A DNA stretch of 64,000 bases from Bog-473 sp963777485 (GTDB lineage Bacteria > Actinomycetota > Acidimicrobiia > Acidimicrobiales > RAAP-2): contig CAVZQP010000002.1 in NCBI GenBank assembly GCA_963777485.1, positions 434,001-498,000 on the forward strand, in the 5' to 3' direction. The translations under genes and the position numbers were made by a program. The notes beneath the pieces were generated by a model, which was not told the origin of the DNA, ran no database searches, and saw only the letters and a program-made list of their open reading frames with translations. Position 1 is the first letter of the stretch. Each line of letters starts with the position of its first letter. Shown one piece after another: positions 50,134 to 57,753 of this stretch.

Positions 50134-51014
50134 GCAAGGGGCCCGCGAACGGGAAGAGGACCGGCAAAGCGGCGGGGAAGGCAGCCGGGACGGCCGGGAC
50201 GGTGGCTAACGCCGGGAGCGAGGCGAAGGACCCGCTGCCACTGATGAAGCGCAAGGAGTACGAGCACGAGTTGCGACGCCTCCACGGCGAGCTCGTGGCG
50301 ATGCAGCAGTGGGTCAAGTCCTCGGGTGCGAAGATCGTCATCGTCTTCGAGGGCCGCGACACGGCGGGCAAGGGGGGGGCGATCAAGGCGATCACCGAGC
50401 GGGTCAGCCCGCGGGTGTTCCGCGTCGTCGCGCTCCCGGCACCCAACGAGCGCGAGCGCTCACAGATGTTCGTGCAGCGATACATAGGACATTTTCCGGC
50501 GGCCGGTGAGGTCGTGATCTTCGACCGCAGCTGGTACAACCGGGCGGGGATCGAGCGAGTCATGGGCTTCACCACCGAAGAGGAGGTGCATCGGTTCCTC
50601 GACGGGGTGGCGTACGTCGAGCAGACGATGGTGGGTTCGGGTATCCAGCTCATCAAATACTGGCTCGAAGTGAGCCAGGACGAGCAGACGCGTCGACTCC
50701 AGAGCCGGATCGACGACCCGCGCAAGATCTGGAAGCTCTCCGACATGGACCTCAAGTCCTATTCGAAGTGGTGGGACTACGAGCGCGCCCGCGACGACAT
50801 GTTCCGGGTCAGCGACACGGCCTGGGCGCCCTGGTGGGTGGCGCACAACGACGACAAGAAGCGGGGACGGCTCAACATCATTTCCCACTTGCTGAGCCAG
50901 GTGCCCTACGAGCCGCTCGGGCGTGCCGACGTCGAGCTGCCCAAGCGCCAGAAGAAGCCGGCCAATCTGCCCGTCGCACCGCCGGTCCGGGAGATCCCGA
51001 CGCCGTACTCCTGA
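50130..51014 (+). CDS. ppk2: Polyphosphate kinase 2 (PPK2 family)
   Basis: 294 residues. A basic Lys/Gly/Ala-rich start (about 1-40) is followed by the PPK2 kinase fold. Motifs are IVFEGRDTAGKGGAI (Walker A), VIFDRSWYNRAGIERVMGF (Walker B plus lid), QTRRLQSRIDDPRKIWKLS and DTAWAPWWVAHNDDKKRGRLN. The single-domain length indicates a one-domain PPK2, which uses polyphosphate to phosphorylate NDP (or the reverse). GTG start inside the stop of the P-type ATPase gene means coupled translation. The pair may link polyphosphate energy or cation storage to ion pumping (inference). Confidence 0.93.
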   Translation: MSKGPANGKRTGKAAGKAAGTAGTVANAGSEAKDPLPLMKRKEYEHELRRLHGELVAMQQWVKSSGAKIVIVFEGRDTAGKGGAIKAITERVSPRVFRVVALPAPNERERSQMFVQRYIGHFPAAGEVVIFDRSWYNRAGIERVMGFTTEEEVHRFLDGVAYVEQTMVGSGIQLIKYWLEVSQDEQTRRLQSRIDDPRKIWKLSDMDLKSYSKWWDYERARDDMFRVSDTAWAPWWVAHNDDKKRGRLNIISHLLSQVPYEPLGRADVELPKRQKKPANLPVAPPVREIPTPYS

Positions 51015-51029
51015 GCCGACGGCGGCTGT

Positions 51030-51653
51030 TCAGCCCTCGAGAGGTGGCATTCCCACCATCATCCGGAACTCATCCGTCGTGTTGACCTTGGGGAACGGCT
51101 CGGCGGGTACCGCAACACCGAGGCGCTCGCAGATGGGCTCCCACCCGTCGGCCGGCGTCCATTCGAGGAGCCGTTCCTTGGGGACACCGGCGCGCACGGC
51201 GGCGTTGTGCGTGTGGAAGGCCTCGATCATGGCGTCCTTGTCCTCGAGCTTGTCGCTGAAGCGCTCGCCGAACATGCGGACCAATGCGGCCATCCATTCG
51301 TTGCCGTCGTCGATCATTCCTCTCATGCCGGCGAAGATCGTGTTGGTGCAGCTCGTGTACCAGGAATCAGGGTCGCGTGTGGAGAGCAGCACCAGCGCGT
51401 CGGGATTCGCCGCGGCGAGCTCGGGCCAGAAACTGGCACCGGGCCAGTCGACCTGGGCCGTGTAGGGCTCCATCAGCGCGTTCCAGTCGATCTGCTGGCC
51501 GTCGATCGCTTGAATCCAAGTCGGAATCTGCTCGGGACTGACCATGATCACCTCGATCATGTGATGGCAGGTCCCACCCAGCAGAGTCTCGAGCGCGTTC
51601 TTCAGCGAGTGCGTCCCCGTACGGCCAACTCCGGCACCGACGACCTTGAGCAT
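51030..51653 (-). CDS. Sulfotransferase-family protein
   Basis: 207 residues. The opening VVGAGVGRTGTHSLKNALETL is the 5'-phosphosulfate-binding loop in the form found in the sulfotransferase family (Sulfotransfer_4-like) of bacteria and animals. The 3'-phosphate site is LVLLSTRDPDSWY. The protein is short and has a helical middle part. Transfer of sulfate from PAPS is the family reaction, but the acceptor is unknown. AAGGGAGG precedes the ATG on the minus strand. It converges on PPK2 (15 bp) and is divergent from the alpha/beta hydrolase. Confidence 0.85.
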   Translation of the reverse strand: MLKVVGAGVGRTGTHSLKNALETLLGGTCHHMIEVIMVSPEQIPTWIQAIDGQQIDWNALMEPYTAQVDWPGASFWPELAAANPDALVLLSTRDPDSWYTSCTNTIFAGMRGMIDDGNEWMAALVRMFGERFSDKLEDKDAMIEAFHTHNAAVRAGVPKERLLEWTPADGWEPICERLGVAVPAEPFPKVNTTDEFRMMVGMPPLEG

Positions 51654-51744
51654 GTGGGCCTCCCTTGTCCTCGCTCGCGGAACGGCAGAACCTACCGCGA
51701 TTGCACCTTTGCTGCAGTGCTCATCGCGCGGAGAGACTGCGGTC

Positions 51745-52458
51745 GTGCCGAGCGTGCGGGTCAATGACATCGAGCTCTATTACGAGGTTCACGGCGAGGG
51801 CTCGCCGCTTCTTCTCATCCCGGGACTCGGCGTCGACGTCAACTTCTTCCGTGGGATCATCGACGACCTGGCGAGGAGCTGCCGCGTCGTCGTCTTCGAC
51901 CCGCGTGGCGCCGGCCGGAGCGACAAGCCGGATATCCCGTACTCGATCGATGGCATGGCCAAGGACGCGGCCGCGCTCCTCGGCCACCTCGACATCGAAC
52001 GGACCACCGTGCTCGGTTGCTCGATGGGCGGCCGCACGGCGCTGATGCTCGCGCTGGACCACCGCGCCCTGGTCGATCGTCTCGTGCTCGCGGCGTCGTC
52101 CGCGTTCGTGCCACCGGACCGGATGTTCACGCGGCGCTGGCTCATCATGGACGTGCTCTCGCACATCCCGGTCCCGAAGAGCATCGACCCTCAACCGCGC
52201 TACGCCTGGCGACGCCAGCGTGACGCCTCGAGAGGCTTCGACTGCTCCGACAGGCTCGGTGAGATCGACATGCCCACCTTGGTCGTGCACGGGACCGACG
52301 ACCACATCGTGCCGTTCTCACTCGGCCAGAAGATGGCGCGTCAGATCCCCCACGCGCGCCTTGTTCCCGTCCCTGGCAGTCACCGGGCCCTGTTCAGCTC
52401 CCACGCAGACCGGCTGGTCGAGGAGGTCACACATTTCATCTCGTCTTCGGGATGCTGA
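51745..52458 (+). CDS. Alpha/beta hydrolase
   Basis: 237 residues. The opening EVHGEGSPLLLIPGLGVD is the HG oxyanion region. Then VVVFDPRGAGRSDKP, the nucleophile Ser in VLGCSMGGRTAL, the acid Asp in VVHGTDDHIVP and the His in VPGSHRALFS complete the triad. It is the short type of hydrolase (esterase or C-C bond hydrolase) without signal peptide. GTG at 51745 was chosen with GGAGAG upstream; an in-frame start at 51646 would overlap the divergent sulfotransferase gene. Followed by the Ddn-like gene 18 bp later, probably one transcript. Confidence 0.87.
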   Translation: MPSVRVNDIELYYEVHGEGSPLLLIPGLGVDVNFFRGIIDDLARSCRVVVFDPRGAGRSDKPDIPYSIDGMAKDAAALLGHLDIERTTVLGCSMGGRTALMLALDHRALVDRLVLAASSAFVPPDRMFTRRWLIMDVLSHIPVPKSIDPQPRYAWRRQRDASRGFDCSDRLGEIDMPTLVVHGTDDHIVPFSLGQKMARQIPHARLVPVPGSHRALFSSHADRLVEEVTHFISSSGC

Positions 52459-52476
52459 AAGTAGGGTTCGTTCGTC

Positions 52477-52989
52477 ATGGGACTGGTTCAGGAGCTGGCC
52501 TACGAAGTGCCACAACCCAACGGGTTCCAGCGAGCGATGTGGCGGATCACGTCGTCTCGGCCTGGTGCATGGTTCTTCGCACGTGTGTCGCACCACATCG
52601 ACCTGTTCGTGCTCAAGGTGAGCCGGGGGCGTTGGACGTTGGCTCGGCTGGTGGCCGGCATCCCGGTGATCACACTCGTCACGACCGGCGCGCGGACGGG
52701 CCAGCGGCGATCCACGCCGTTGCTCGGCGTGCCGATGGGTGACGACCTGGCCATCATCGGGACCCGCTTCGGCCAGCACGGCACGCCCGGGTGGTACTTC
52801 AACCTGTGCAAGGAGCCTTCAGCAGAAGTCGTCTACAACGACCGGGCCGTTGCCGTCACGGCGCGCGAGGCCGAGGGCGCCGAATGGCAGGAGGCCTCGG
52901 ATCGAGCGCGGCGCATCTACGGCGGCTACGAGGCGTATGCCCGGCGGATCACGGACCGCCAGATCCACGTGATGGTGCTCTCGGCCTGA
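52477..52989 (+). CDS. Deazaflavin (F420)-dependent nitroreductase-like protein (Ddn family)
   Basis: 170 residues. The conserved F420-binding core is PVITLVTTGARTGQRRSTPLLGVPMGDDLAIIGTRFGQHGTPGWYFNL (read in short blocks: TTGARTGQ, STPL, IGTRFG, PGWYFNL), typical of the Ddn family. In mycobacteria Ddn reduces quinones and activates nitroimidazoles. The hydrophobic N-terminal helix may touch the membrane. It is probably in an operon with the hydrolase at 51745. Confidence 0.9.
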   Translation: MGLVQELAYEVPQPNGFQRAMWRITSSRPGAWFFARVSHHIDLFVLKVSRGRWTLARLVAGIPVITLVTTGARTGQRRSTPLLGVPMGDDLAIIGTRFGQHGTPGWYFNLCKEPSAEVVYNDRAVAVTAREAEGAEWQEASDRARRIYGGYEAYARRITDRQIHVMVLSA

Positions 52990-53008
52990 TGATCTAACCA
53001 GAACACTC

Positions 53009-53037
53009 TTGACCGATTACTCTAAATAGAGTATTCT
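53009..53037 (+). promoter_or_regulatory. Leaderless padR promoter with operator between -35 and -10
   Basis: TTGACC (53009-53014) and TATTCT (53032-53037) are exactly 17 bp apart. The palindrome TACTCTAAATAGAGTA (53018-53033) fills the spacer. The expected transcription start falls on or next to the GTG at 53046, so the transcript is leaderless. This is a textbook layout for autorepression. Confidence 0.75.
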
Positions 53038-53045
53038 GACCAATC

Positions 53046-53687
53046 GTGCCTAGATGGTCCCGATCGAATCCCCTGGCCCTGGCGGTGCTGGTCAGCCTCT
53101 ACGAGAAGCCCATGCACCCCTACGAGGTGGCGCAGACGCTGCGGGCCAGGGCCAAGCAGGAAAGCGTCCGCCTGAATTACGGCTCGCTCTACGCCGTGGT
53201 CGACGCCCTGGAGAAGAAGGGCTTCGTCAAGGCGACGGGCACGGTGCGGGAGGGAAAGCGACCCGAGCGGACCGTCTACGAGATCACCGACGACGGCGCC
53301 CGGGAGATGAACGAGTGGATGACCGACCTCATCAGCACGCCGTCGAAGGAGTACCCCGCCTTCCTGGCCGGGCTCTCCTTCCTCCCGTCACTGCCACCGG
53401 ACGAGGCCCTCGCTGCGTTGCGGTCGCGGCGAGAGGCGCTCAACGTCAAGCTGGCCGGCATGCGCGGCGCGATGAAGGCGGCGCGTGACGCGGGGCTGCC
53501 GCGCATATTCGAGCTCGAGAGCGAGTTCGAAGAGCAACAGCTCAAGGCCGAGCTGAAGTTCGTCACGGGCCTCGTCGAGGAGATGACCGCCGGCACGCTC
53601 GAGGGTCTCGAGATGTGGCGGCTGTTCCATACCGAAAGCTTCAACCCCGAGGAGGTGGCGTTCACGTTCGACTTCCCCGAGGAATGA
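53046..53687 (+). CDS. PadR-family transcriptional regulator
   Basis: 213 residues. The N-terminal winged helix is ALAVLVSLYEKPMHPYEVAQTLRARAKQES, then NYGSLYAVVDALEKKGFVKATG and RTVYEITDDG, the PadR hallmark. The C-terminal part (about 95-200) is a helical dimerisation domain with coiled-coil character (FEEQQLKAELKFVTGLVEEM). It probably represses its own promoter through the palindrome overlapping it and controls the ABC exporter downstream, though a strong terminator separates them. GTG start, leaderless. Confidence 0.92.
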   Translation: MPRWSRSNPLALAVLVSLYEKPMHPYEVAQTLRARAKQESVRLNYGSLYAVVDALEKKGFVKATGTVREGKRPERTVYEITDDGAREMNEWMTDLISTPSKEYPAFLAGLSFLPSLPPDEALAALRSRREALNVKLAGMRGAMKAARDAGLPRIFELESEFEEQQLKAELKFVTGLVEEMTAGTLEGLEMWRLFHTESFNPEEVAFTFDFPEE

Positions 53688-53698
53688 GAGAGAAATGA

Positions 53699-53732
53699 CC
53701 CGGGGCCGCGTGTAGCACCACGCGGCCCCGGG
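53699..53732 (+). terminator. Perfect 14-bp hairpin terminator after padR
   Basis: CCCGGGGCCGCGTG and CACGCGGCCCCGGG pair perfectly around a 6-nt loop TAGCAC, 12 bp after the stop codon. No T-tract follows, as is usual here. Confidence 0.8.
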
Positions 53733-53907
53733 CCCACACACCACGAGCCCGACCCGCAGAGGGATCTTCGCCCGAGGCAGCACTCAGAGCGTAGGCCACC
53801 TCCGTCGAGCGGACTCTGCAGCAAACCCTGCGCCGTCACTGTCACAGACGACGCGTGCAGGGAGTCCAAAGCAGGACGCATACAGAGCACGACGAAAGGA
53901 GGCGCGC

Positions 53908-54894
53908 ATGGACGCGCTCATAGAGGCACGCGGCCTCAAGAAGAAGTTCGGGAAGGTCACCGCCCTCTCGGATCTCAGTTTGGAACTGCCGGCCGGACAA
54001 CCGGTGGCGATCCTCGGCCCGAACGGGGCGGGCAAGACCACCTTCATCCGGATGGTGGCGACGCTCATCCGGCCGGACGAGGGGACCCTCCGGGTGAGTG
54101 GCCGGGACGTGGTGAAGGAGCCGATGGCGGTGCGCCGCACGATCGGCCTCGCCGGACAGGCCGCCGCAGTCGAGGAGATGATGACCGGGCGGGAGAACGT
54201 GGTGATGGTGGCCCGCCTGTACGGCCAGGGGCGGCGCGAGGCGGTGGCCTCCGCCAAGCGGATCCTCAGCCAGATGGGGCTCGAGGACGCGGCCGACCGG
54301 CGGGTGAAGACGTACTCGGGCGGCATGCGGCGGCGCCTCGACCTCGGGGCGAGCCTGGTGGGCGCGCCGCGGCTGCTGCTGCTCGACGAGCCGACGACCG
54401 GGCTCGACCCGGGCAGCCGCAACGAGGTGTGGGACGCCATCCGGGAGATGGGGGCGGGCGGCACCGACATCGTGCTGACGACGCAGTATCTCGACGAGGC
54501 CGACCACCTGGCGGCGCACATCGTCATCATCGACGGAGGCCGGGTCATCGCCGAAGGCTCGCCCGACGAGCTCAAGTCGCGGGTCGGCGCCGACATGGTC
54601 GAGCTGCACACCGCCGACGTCGAGACCATGCGGCGGGCGGCAGAGGTGCTCGGCGCGCTGGGCGTGGCCGAGCCGTCGACCGACCCGGCGATGCGGCGCT
54701 GCTCCATCGTGGCGCCGTCGGGTTCCAAGTTGCTCCCGCTGGTGGTGCGGGCGCTGGACGACGCGGAGCTGGCGGTGGAGGACATCGCGCTCCGGCGGCC
54801 CACATTGGACGAGGTGTTCCTGGCGTTGACCGGGTCCGCTTCGTCTTCCACCGATCACAATCCGACGAGCCCGAAGGAGGGTGCAGCAGCATGA
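53908..54894 (+). CDS. ABC exporter ATP-binding protein (DrrA family)
   Basis: 328 residues. Walker A ILGPNGAGKTTF, signature TYSGGMRRRLDLG, Walker B LLLLDEPTTGLDPGSR and H-loop LTTQYLDEAD (Gln replaces the usual His, as in many DrrA proteins). The C-terminal extension contains RRPTLDEVFLALTG. Powers the permease encoded next; together they should export a hydrophobic compound. GAAAGGAGG is a strong ribosome-binding site. The stop overlaps the permease start by 4 bp. It is the second of three DrrA-type ATPases in the window. Confidence 0.93.
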   Translation: MDALIEARGLKKKFGKVTALSDLSLELPAGQPVAILGPNGAGKTTFIRMVATLIRPDEGTLRVSGRDVVKEPMAVRRTIGLAGQAAAVEEMMTGRENVVMVARLYGQGRREAVASAKRILSQMGLEDAADRRVKTYSGGMRRRLDLGASLVGAPRLLLLDEPTTGLDPGSRNEVWDAIREMGAGGTDIVLTTQYLDEADHLAAHIVIIDGGRVIAEGSPDELKSRVGADMVELHTADVETMRRAAEVLGALGVAEPSTDPAMRRCSIVAPSGSKLLPLVVRALDDAELAVEDIALRRPTLDEVFLALTGSASSSTDHNPTSPKEGAAA

Positions 54895-55763
54895 CGATGG
54901 ACATCACATTGGAGGCGCCGGGTCGTCCGGGGCCGGGGCCGGGGCCGGGGCCGGCCGCGAAGGCGGCGGCGGGTGCGAACCGCGGGGCGTCGTATCTCGT
55001 CGCCTCCGGCCAGGTGGCGATCCGGACACTGAAGCAGTTCGTCCGGACGCCGGCGCTGATCATCGCGGGGACTGCGCAGGGCGCGCTGTTCCTGCTGATC
55101 TTCCGCTACGTCTTCGGCGGCGCGGTCGGACACACGGGGGAGTTGAACTACGTCGACTTCCTGGTGCCGGGCTTCGTCGTCACGGGCGTCCTGTTCCAGG
55201 GTATGGGCGCGTCGTCGGGCGTGGCAGCCGACCTGGAGGGCGGGCTGTTCGACCGTTTGCGCTCGCTGCCGATCCGGCAGCTGTCGATCGTGACCGGCCG
55301 GGTGGGTGCGGACTCGGCGCTCGTGGCCTGGGGCGCGTTCGTCATGACGGTGATCGGTTTCGCGGTCGGCTTCCGCCTCGGGGGCACCGTGGCGCAGGGG
55401 CTGGCGGCCTTCGGGCTGACGGTGCTATTCGGGTTCGCCTTCGTCTGGCTCTTCATCACGATGGGCCTGGTGGCGGGGAGCCCGCAGGCGGCGCAGGGGC
55501 TTTCGTTCCTCGTCTTCCCGCTGTCGTTCGTGTCCTCGGCGTACGTGCCGGTCTCGACGATGCCGAGCTGGATGCAGGGCTTCGCCAGTCACCAACCCAT
55601 GACCTACATGGTCGACTCGTTGCGTTGGCTGACAGGCGGTCCGGCGGCGCATGCGCTGCTGGGGCACTCGCTGTCGTACTACCTCGTGCCGGCGTTGCTG
55701 TGGTCTTTGGGCCTGGTCCTGGTCTTCGCGCCCCTGGCGGTGTGGAAGCTGAAGAAGTCGTAG
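54891..55763 (+). CDS. ABC-2 type permease (DrrB family)
   Basis: 290 residues. A short Pro/Gly-rich cytoplasmic start (PGPGPGPGPAAKAAA) is followed by six membrane helices with the ABC-2 signature region LSFLVFPLSFVSSAYVPVSTMPSWMQGFASHQPMTY. It forms the membrane channel for the exporter energised by the preceding ATPase. Coupled translation through an ATGA overlap. Confidence 0.93.
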   Translation: MTMDITLEAPGRPGPGPGPGPAAKAAAGANRGASYLVASGQVAIRTLKQFVRTPALIIAGTAQGALFLLIFRYVFGGAVGHTGELNYVDFLVPGFVVTGVLFQGMGASSGVAADLEGGLFDRLRSLPIRQLSIVTGRVGADSALVAWGAFVMTVIGFAVGFRLGGTVAQGLAAFGLTVLFGFAFVWLFITMGLVAGSPQAAQGLSFLVFPLSFVSSAYVPVSTMPSWMQGFASHQPMTYMVDSLRWLTGGPAAHALLGHSLSYYLVPALLWSLGLVLVFAPLAVWKLKKS

Positions 55764-55786
55764 TCAGGGCTCGTGCCGGGCAGACG

Positions 55787-55820
55787 GGGCGGGGTGGTGG
55801 TTGCGGCCGCTACCCCGCCC
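55787..55820 (+). terminator. Hairpin terminator after the DrrAB-type exporter
   Basis: GGGCGGGGT and ACCCCGCCC form a 9-bp stem with a 16-nt loop, 24 bp past the permease stop codon, followed by TTGTGG. Confidence 0.6.
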
Positions 55821-55869
55821 TTGTGGTGTGAGCCCGGCGAACGAGAGCGTGGTTTTCGTTCAGTCGAGG

Positions 55870-55989
55870 TATATGGGCAAACCTGCTCAAAACGGGACGA
55901 TTGAGCAGACCGTTCTACGCAGTGAGCAGGAGGGGGCGCAGGAGGTCCTACTCAAATGCCTACGAAACGAGCAGCTTTCGCCGTATACA
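55870..55989. repeat. Intergenic element copy B: phased GAGCAG boxes bounded by TATA-type boxes
   Basis: TATATG (55870) and TATAC (55984) enclose five boxes: CTGCTCAAA (55883), TTGAGCAG (box at 55903), GTGAGCAG (55924), CTACTCAAA (55948) and AACGAGCAG (55969). Starts are spaced 20, 21, 24 and 21 bp. The outermost 20 bp are inverse copies at 16 of 20 positions. The first two boxes can pair as an 8-bp stem. Compared with copy A (32091-32199) the spacing differs only in one interval, by 11 bp. This copy lies in a convergent intergenic region, so it is not simply a promoter. Confidence 0.6.
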
Positions 55990-56053
55990 AATTCAACTCC
56001 ACGAAGGAGCACCCCGGGGGCTCACCCCAAAGAGGCACCTCGCCCTGAACCGC

Positions 56054-57577
56054 TCAGCGCCGCTCGAACTCCTCGTCATCGTGATCGTCGTCACGCGGCG
56101 GCCGCCCACCCATCACCCCACCGATGGCACGACGGAGCTTCTCCTGCGACGCGATCATCCAGTCGATGTAGAGGTCGTGGTTCTCCACGTCGGTGACCTC
56201 GCCCTCGGCGTAGTCCGAGACGCGGTAGGCGACGCGGTCAGGCAGCTTCTCCCATGAGAGCTCCTTGCCGTACAGCGCCTCGATCCGCTCGCCATTCGAC
56301 TGGAGCCCCTCGAAGAGCGTGGTGCTGGCCTCCTGCGACGCGCTCTCGATGAAGAAGTCAGACCGCAACTTCCCCCCGGCCGTGAACAGCAGCCCGAAGT
56401 GGGTGCCCTTCACCGGTGAGGGCATCGTGATGAAGTTCTGCGCCGGCAACGTCGACATCTGGGTCCAGTGGCCATGGTCCAGGCGGACCCGGTCGAGCCA
56501 CCGGGACCAGAACTCCCGGTACAGCGCGCCCTTGCCCCCGCTCAGAGGACCGGCCAGTTCGACCATCGTCCAGCCGGCGGGGTCGCGCCACCACTGGGTG
56601 CCGAAGAAATCCCGCGAGACGCCGGTGGCCTCCTCGACGATGTGCCGCACCAACGCGGACGGCGTGTACGAGGCCTTGTCGGCGTCCCACACCAGCGGCG
56701 CCGAGGTGCGGTTCTGCCAATGCGCACTCCGCCGCACCGGGTCCTCGTGCAACCACTCCTCGAGCTGGGCTCGCAGATCCGAGCCAAGGTCGCTCCGCGG
56801 CGACAGGGTGAACATCGTGCCCTCGGCGACGGAGTCGGTGCACACGAGCCGCCGCACCGTCGAAGCATCCTGGATCCGTTTCTTGGACTCCTCGGCCTCG
56901 CGCGCCAACGCGCGTTCGGGGCTGATCGTGAAGTCCTCGACGTCGCGCAGCGGGTACACCTGCTTGACCGAGATCATCGGCGCGTCGGTCCCACCGGTCA
57001 TCCCGCCGCTGTACGAGCGGAACGCAGAAACCTGCACGAGGCGCAGGTCCAGTCCCACCTCGCTCAGCCACACGACCGACGACGTCAGAACGGGCGAGAA
57101 GTCACGAGCCAGCAACACGATCCGGGGGCGACGCAACGACTCCGTCGACAGCTCGGGGGCATGCGACTGCAGCTCGGCAAACGCCTCCTCGGCGGACAAC
57201 GCGAACTGGTTGCGGCTGTGGAAGCGGGCGTAGAGCTCCGCCAGTGAATCGGGCAGCATCCGGCTGGCCTGGGCGGCGAACTTGATAGCGCCCACGTCGG
57301 TGTCGGACGTCTTGCCCCACTTGAGTTCCCCCACCACCAACCGGCCGTCCTGGCCGAGCCCGAGCACGGACAGACGGTCGGGCGCAGGCCCGGCGCCGCC
57401 CGCGGGGCCCTCGAGGTCGAAGGTGACGATCTTGACGGCCGGGCCGAGGATCTCGGGGTTGGCGGCCAGCCAATCCTGCAGGTCAGCGCGGTTCGCGAGC
57501 CCGGCTTCCTCGAGCGAGACCATCTGGGCCGGGGTCGCCACAGACCCGGCCATGGTGAACAACATTTCATCCGCCAT
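56054..57577 (-). CDS. DUF4268-type protein with nuclease-like N-terminal domain
   Basis: 507 residues. The N-terminal half resembles a PD-(D/E)xK fold: LQDWLAANPEILGP (typical opening helix), DRLSVLGLGQDGRLVVGELKWG (acidic residue, then ExK) and AIKFAAQASRM. The C-terminal 150 residues (YREFWSRWLDRVR, FLLFTAGGKLRSDFFIES-like segment, LPDRVAYRVSDYAEG) look like DUF4268, often found in nuclease or restriction-linked proteins. No methyltransferase or helicase partner is adjacent. It ends in an acidic tail (DDDHDDEEFERR). AGGAGGGG precedes the ATG. It may be a stand-alone nucleic-acid enzyme; activity is inference. Confidence 0.7.
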   Translation of the reverse strand: MADEMLFTMAGSVATPAQMVSLEEAGLANRADLQDWLAANPEILGPAVKIVTFDLEGPAGGAGPAPDRLSVLGLGQDGRLVVGELKWGKTSDTDVGAIKFAAQASRMLPDSLAELYARFHSRNQFALSAEEAFAELQSHAPELSTESLRRPRIVLLARDFSPVLTSSVVWLSEVGLDLRLVQVSAFRSYSGGMTGGTDAPMISVKQVYPLRDVEDFTISPERALAREAEESKKRIQDASTVRRLVCTDSVAEGTMFTLSPRSDLGSDLRAQLEEWLHEDPVRRSAHWQNRTSAPLVWDADKASYTPSALVRHIVEEATGVSRDFFGTQWWRDPAGWTMVELAGPLSGGKGALYREFWSRWLDRVRLDHGHWTQMSTLPAQNFITMPSPVKGTHFGLLFTAGGKLRSDFFIESASQEASTTLFEGLQSNGERIEALYGKELSWEKLPDRVAYRVSDYAEGEVTDVENHDLYIDWMIASQEKLRRAIGGVMGGRPPRDDDHDDEEFERR

Positions 57578-57753
57578 GTCCCCTCCTGCCTACCAGGCTA
57601 GCCAACTGGGGATGGGATCCAGGACGACCATACCGCCGTATCTCGGCGTCAAGCGGGACGCTCCTGCACCGAGATCGCCAGAGTTTGCCGAAAGTAGTGA
57701 GGTTTGTTGCGGCCGAGGTGCAATATGTAGCGGATAGACAGTCTGCCTAAGGA

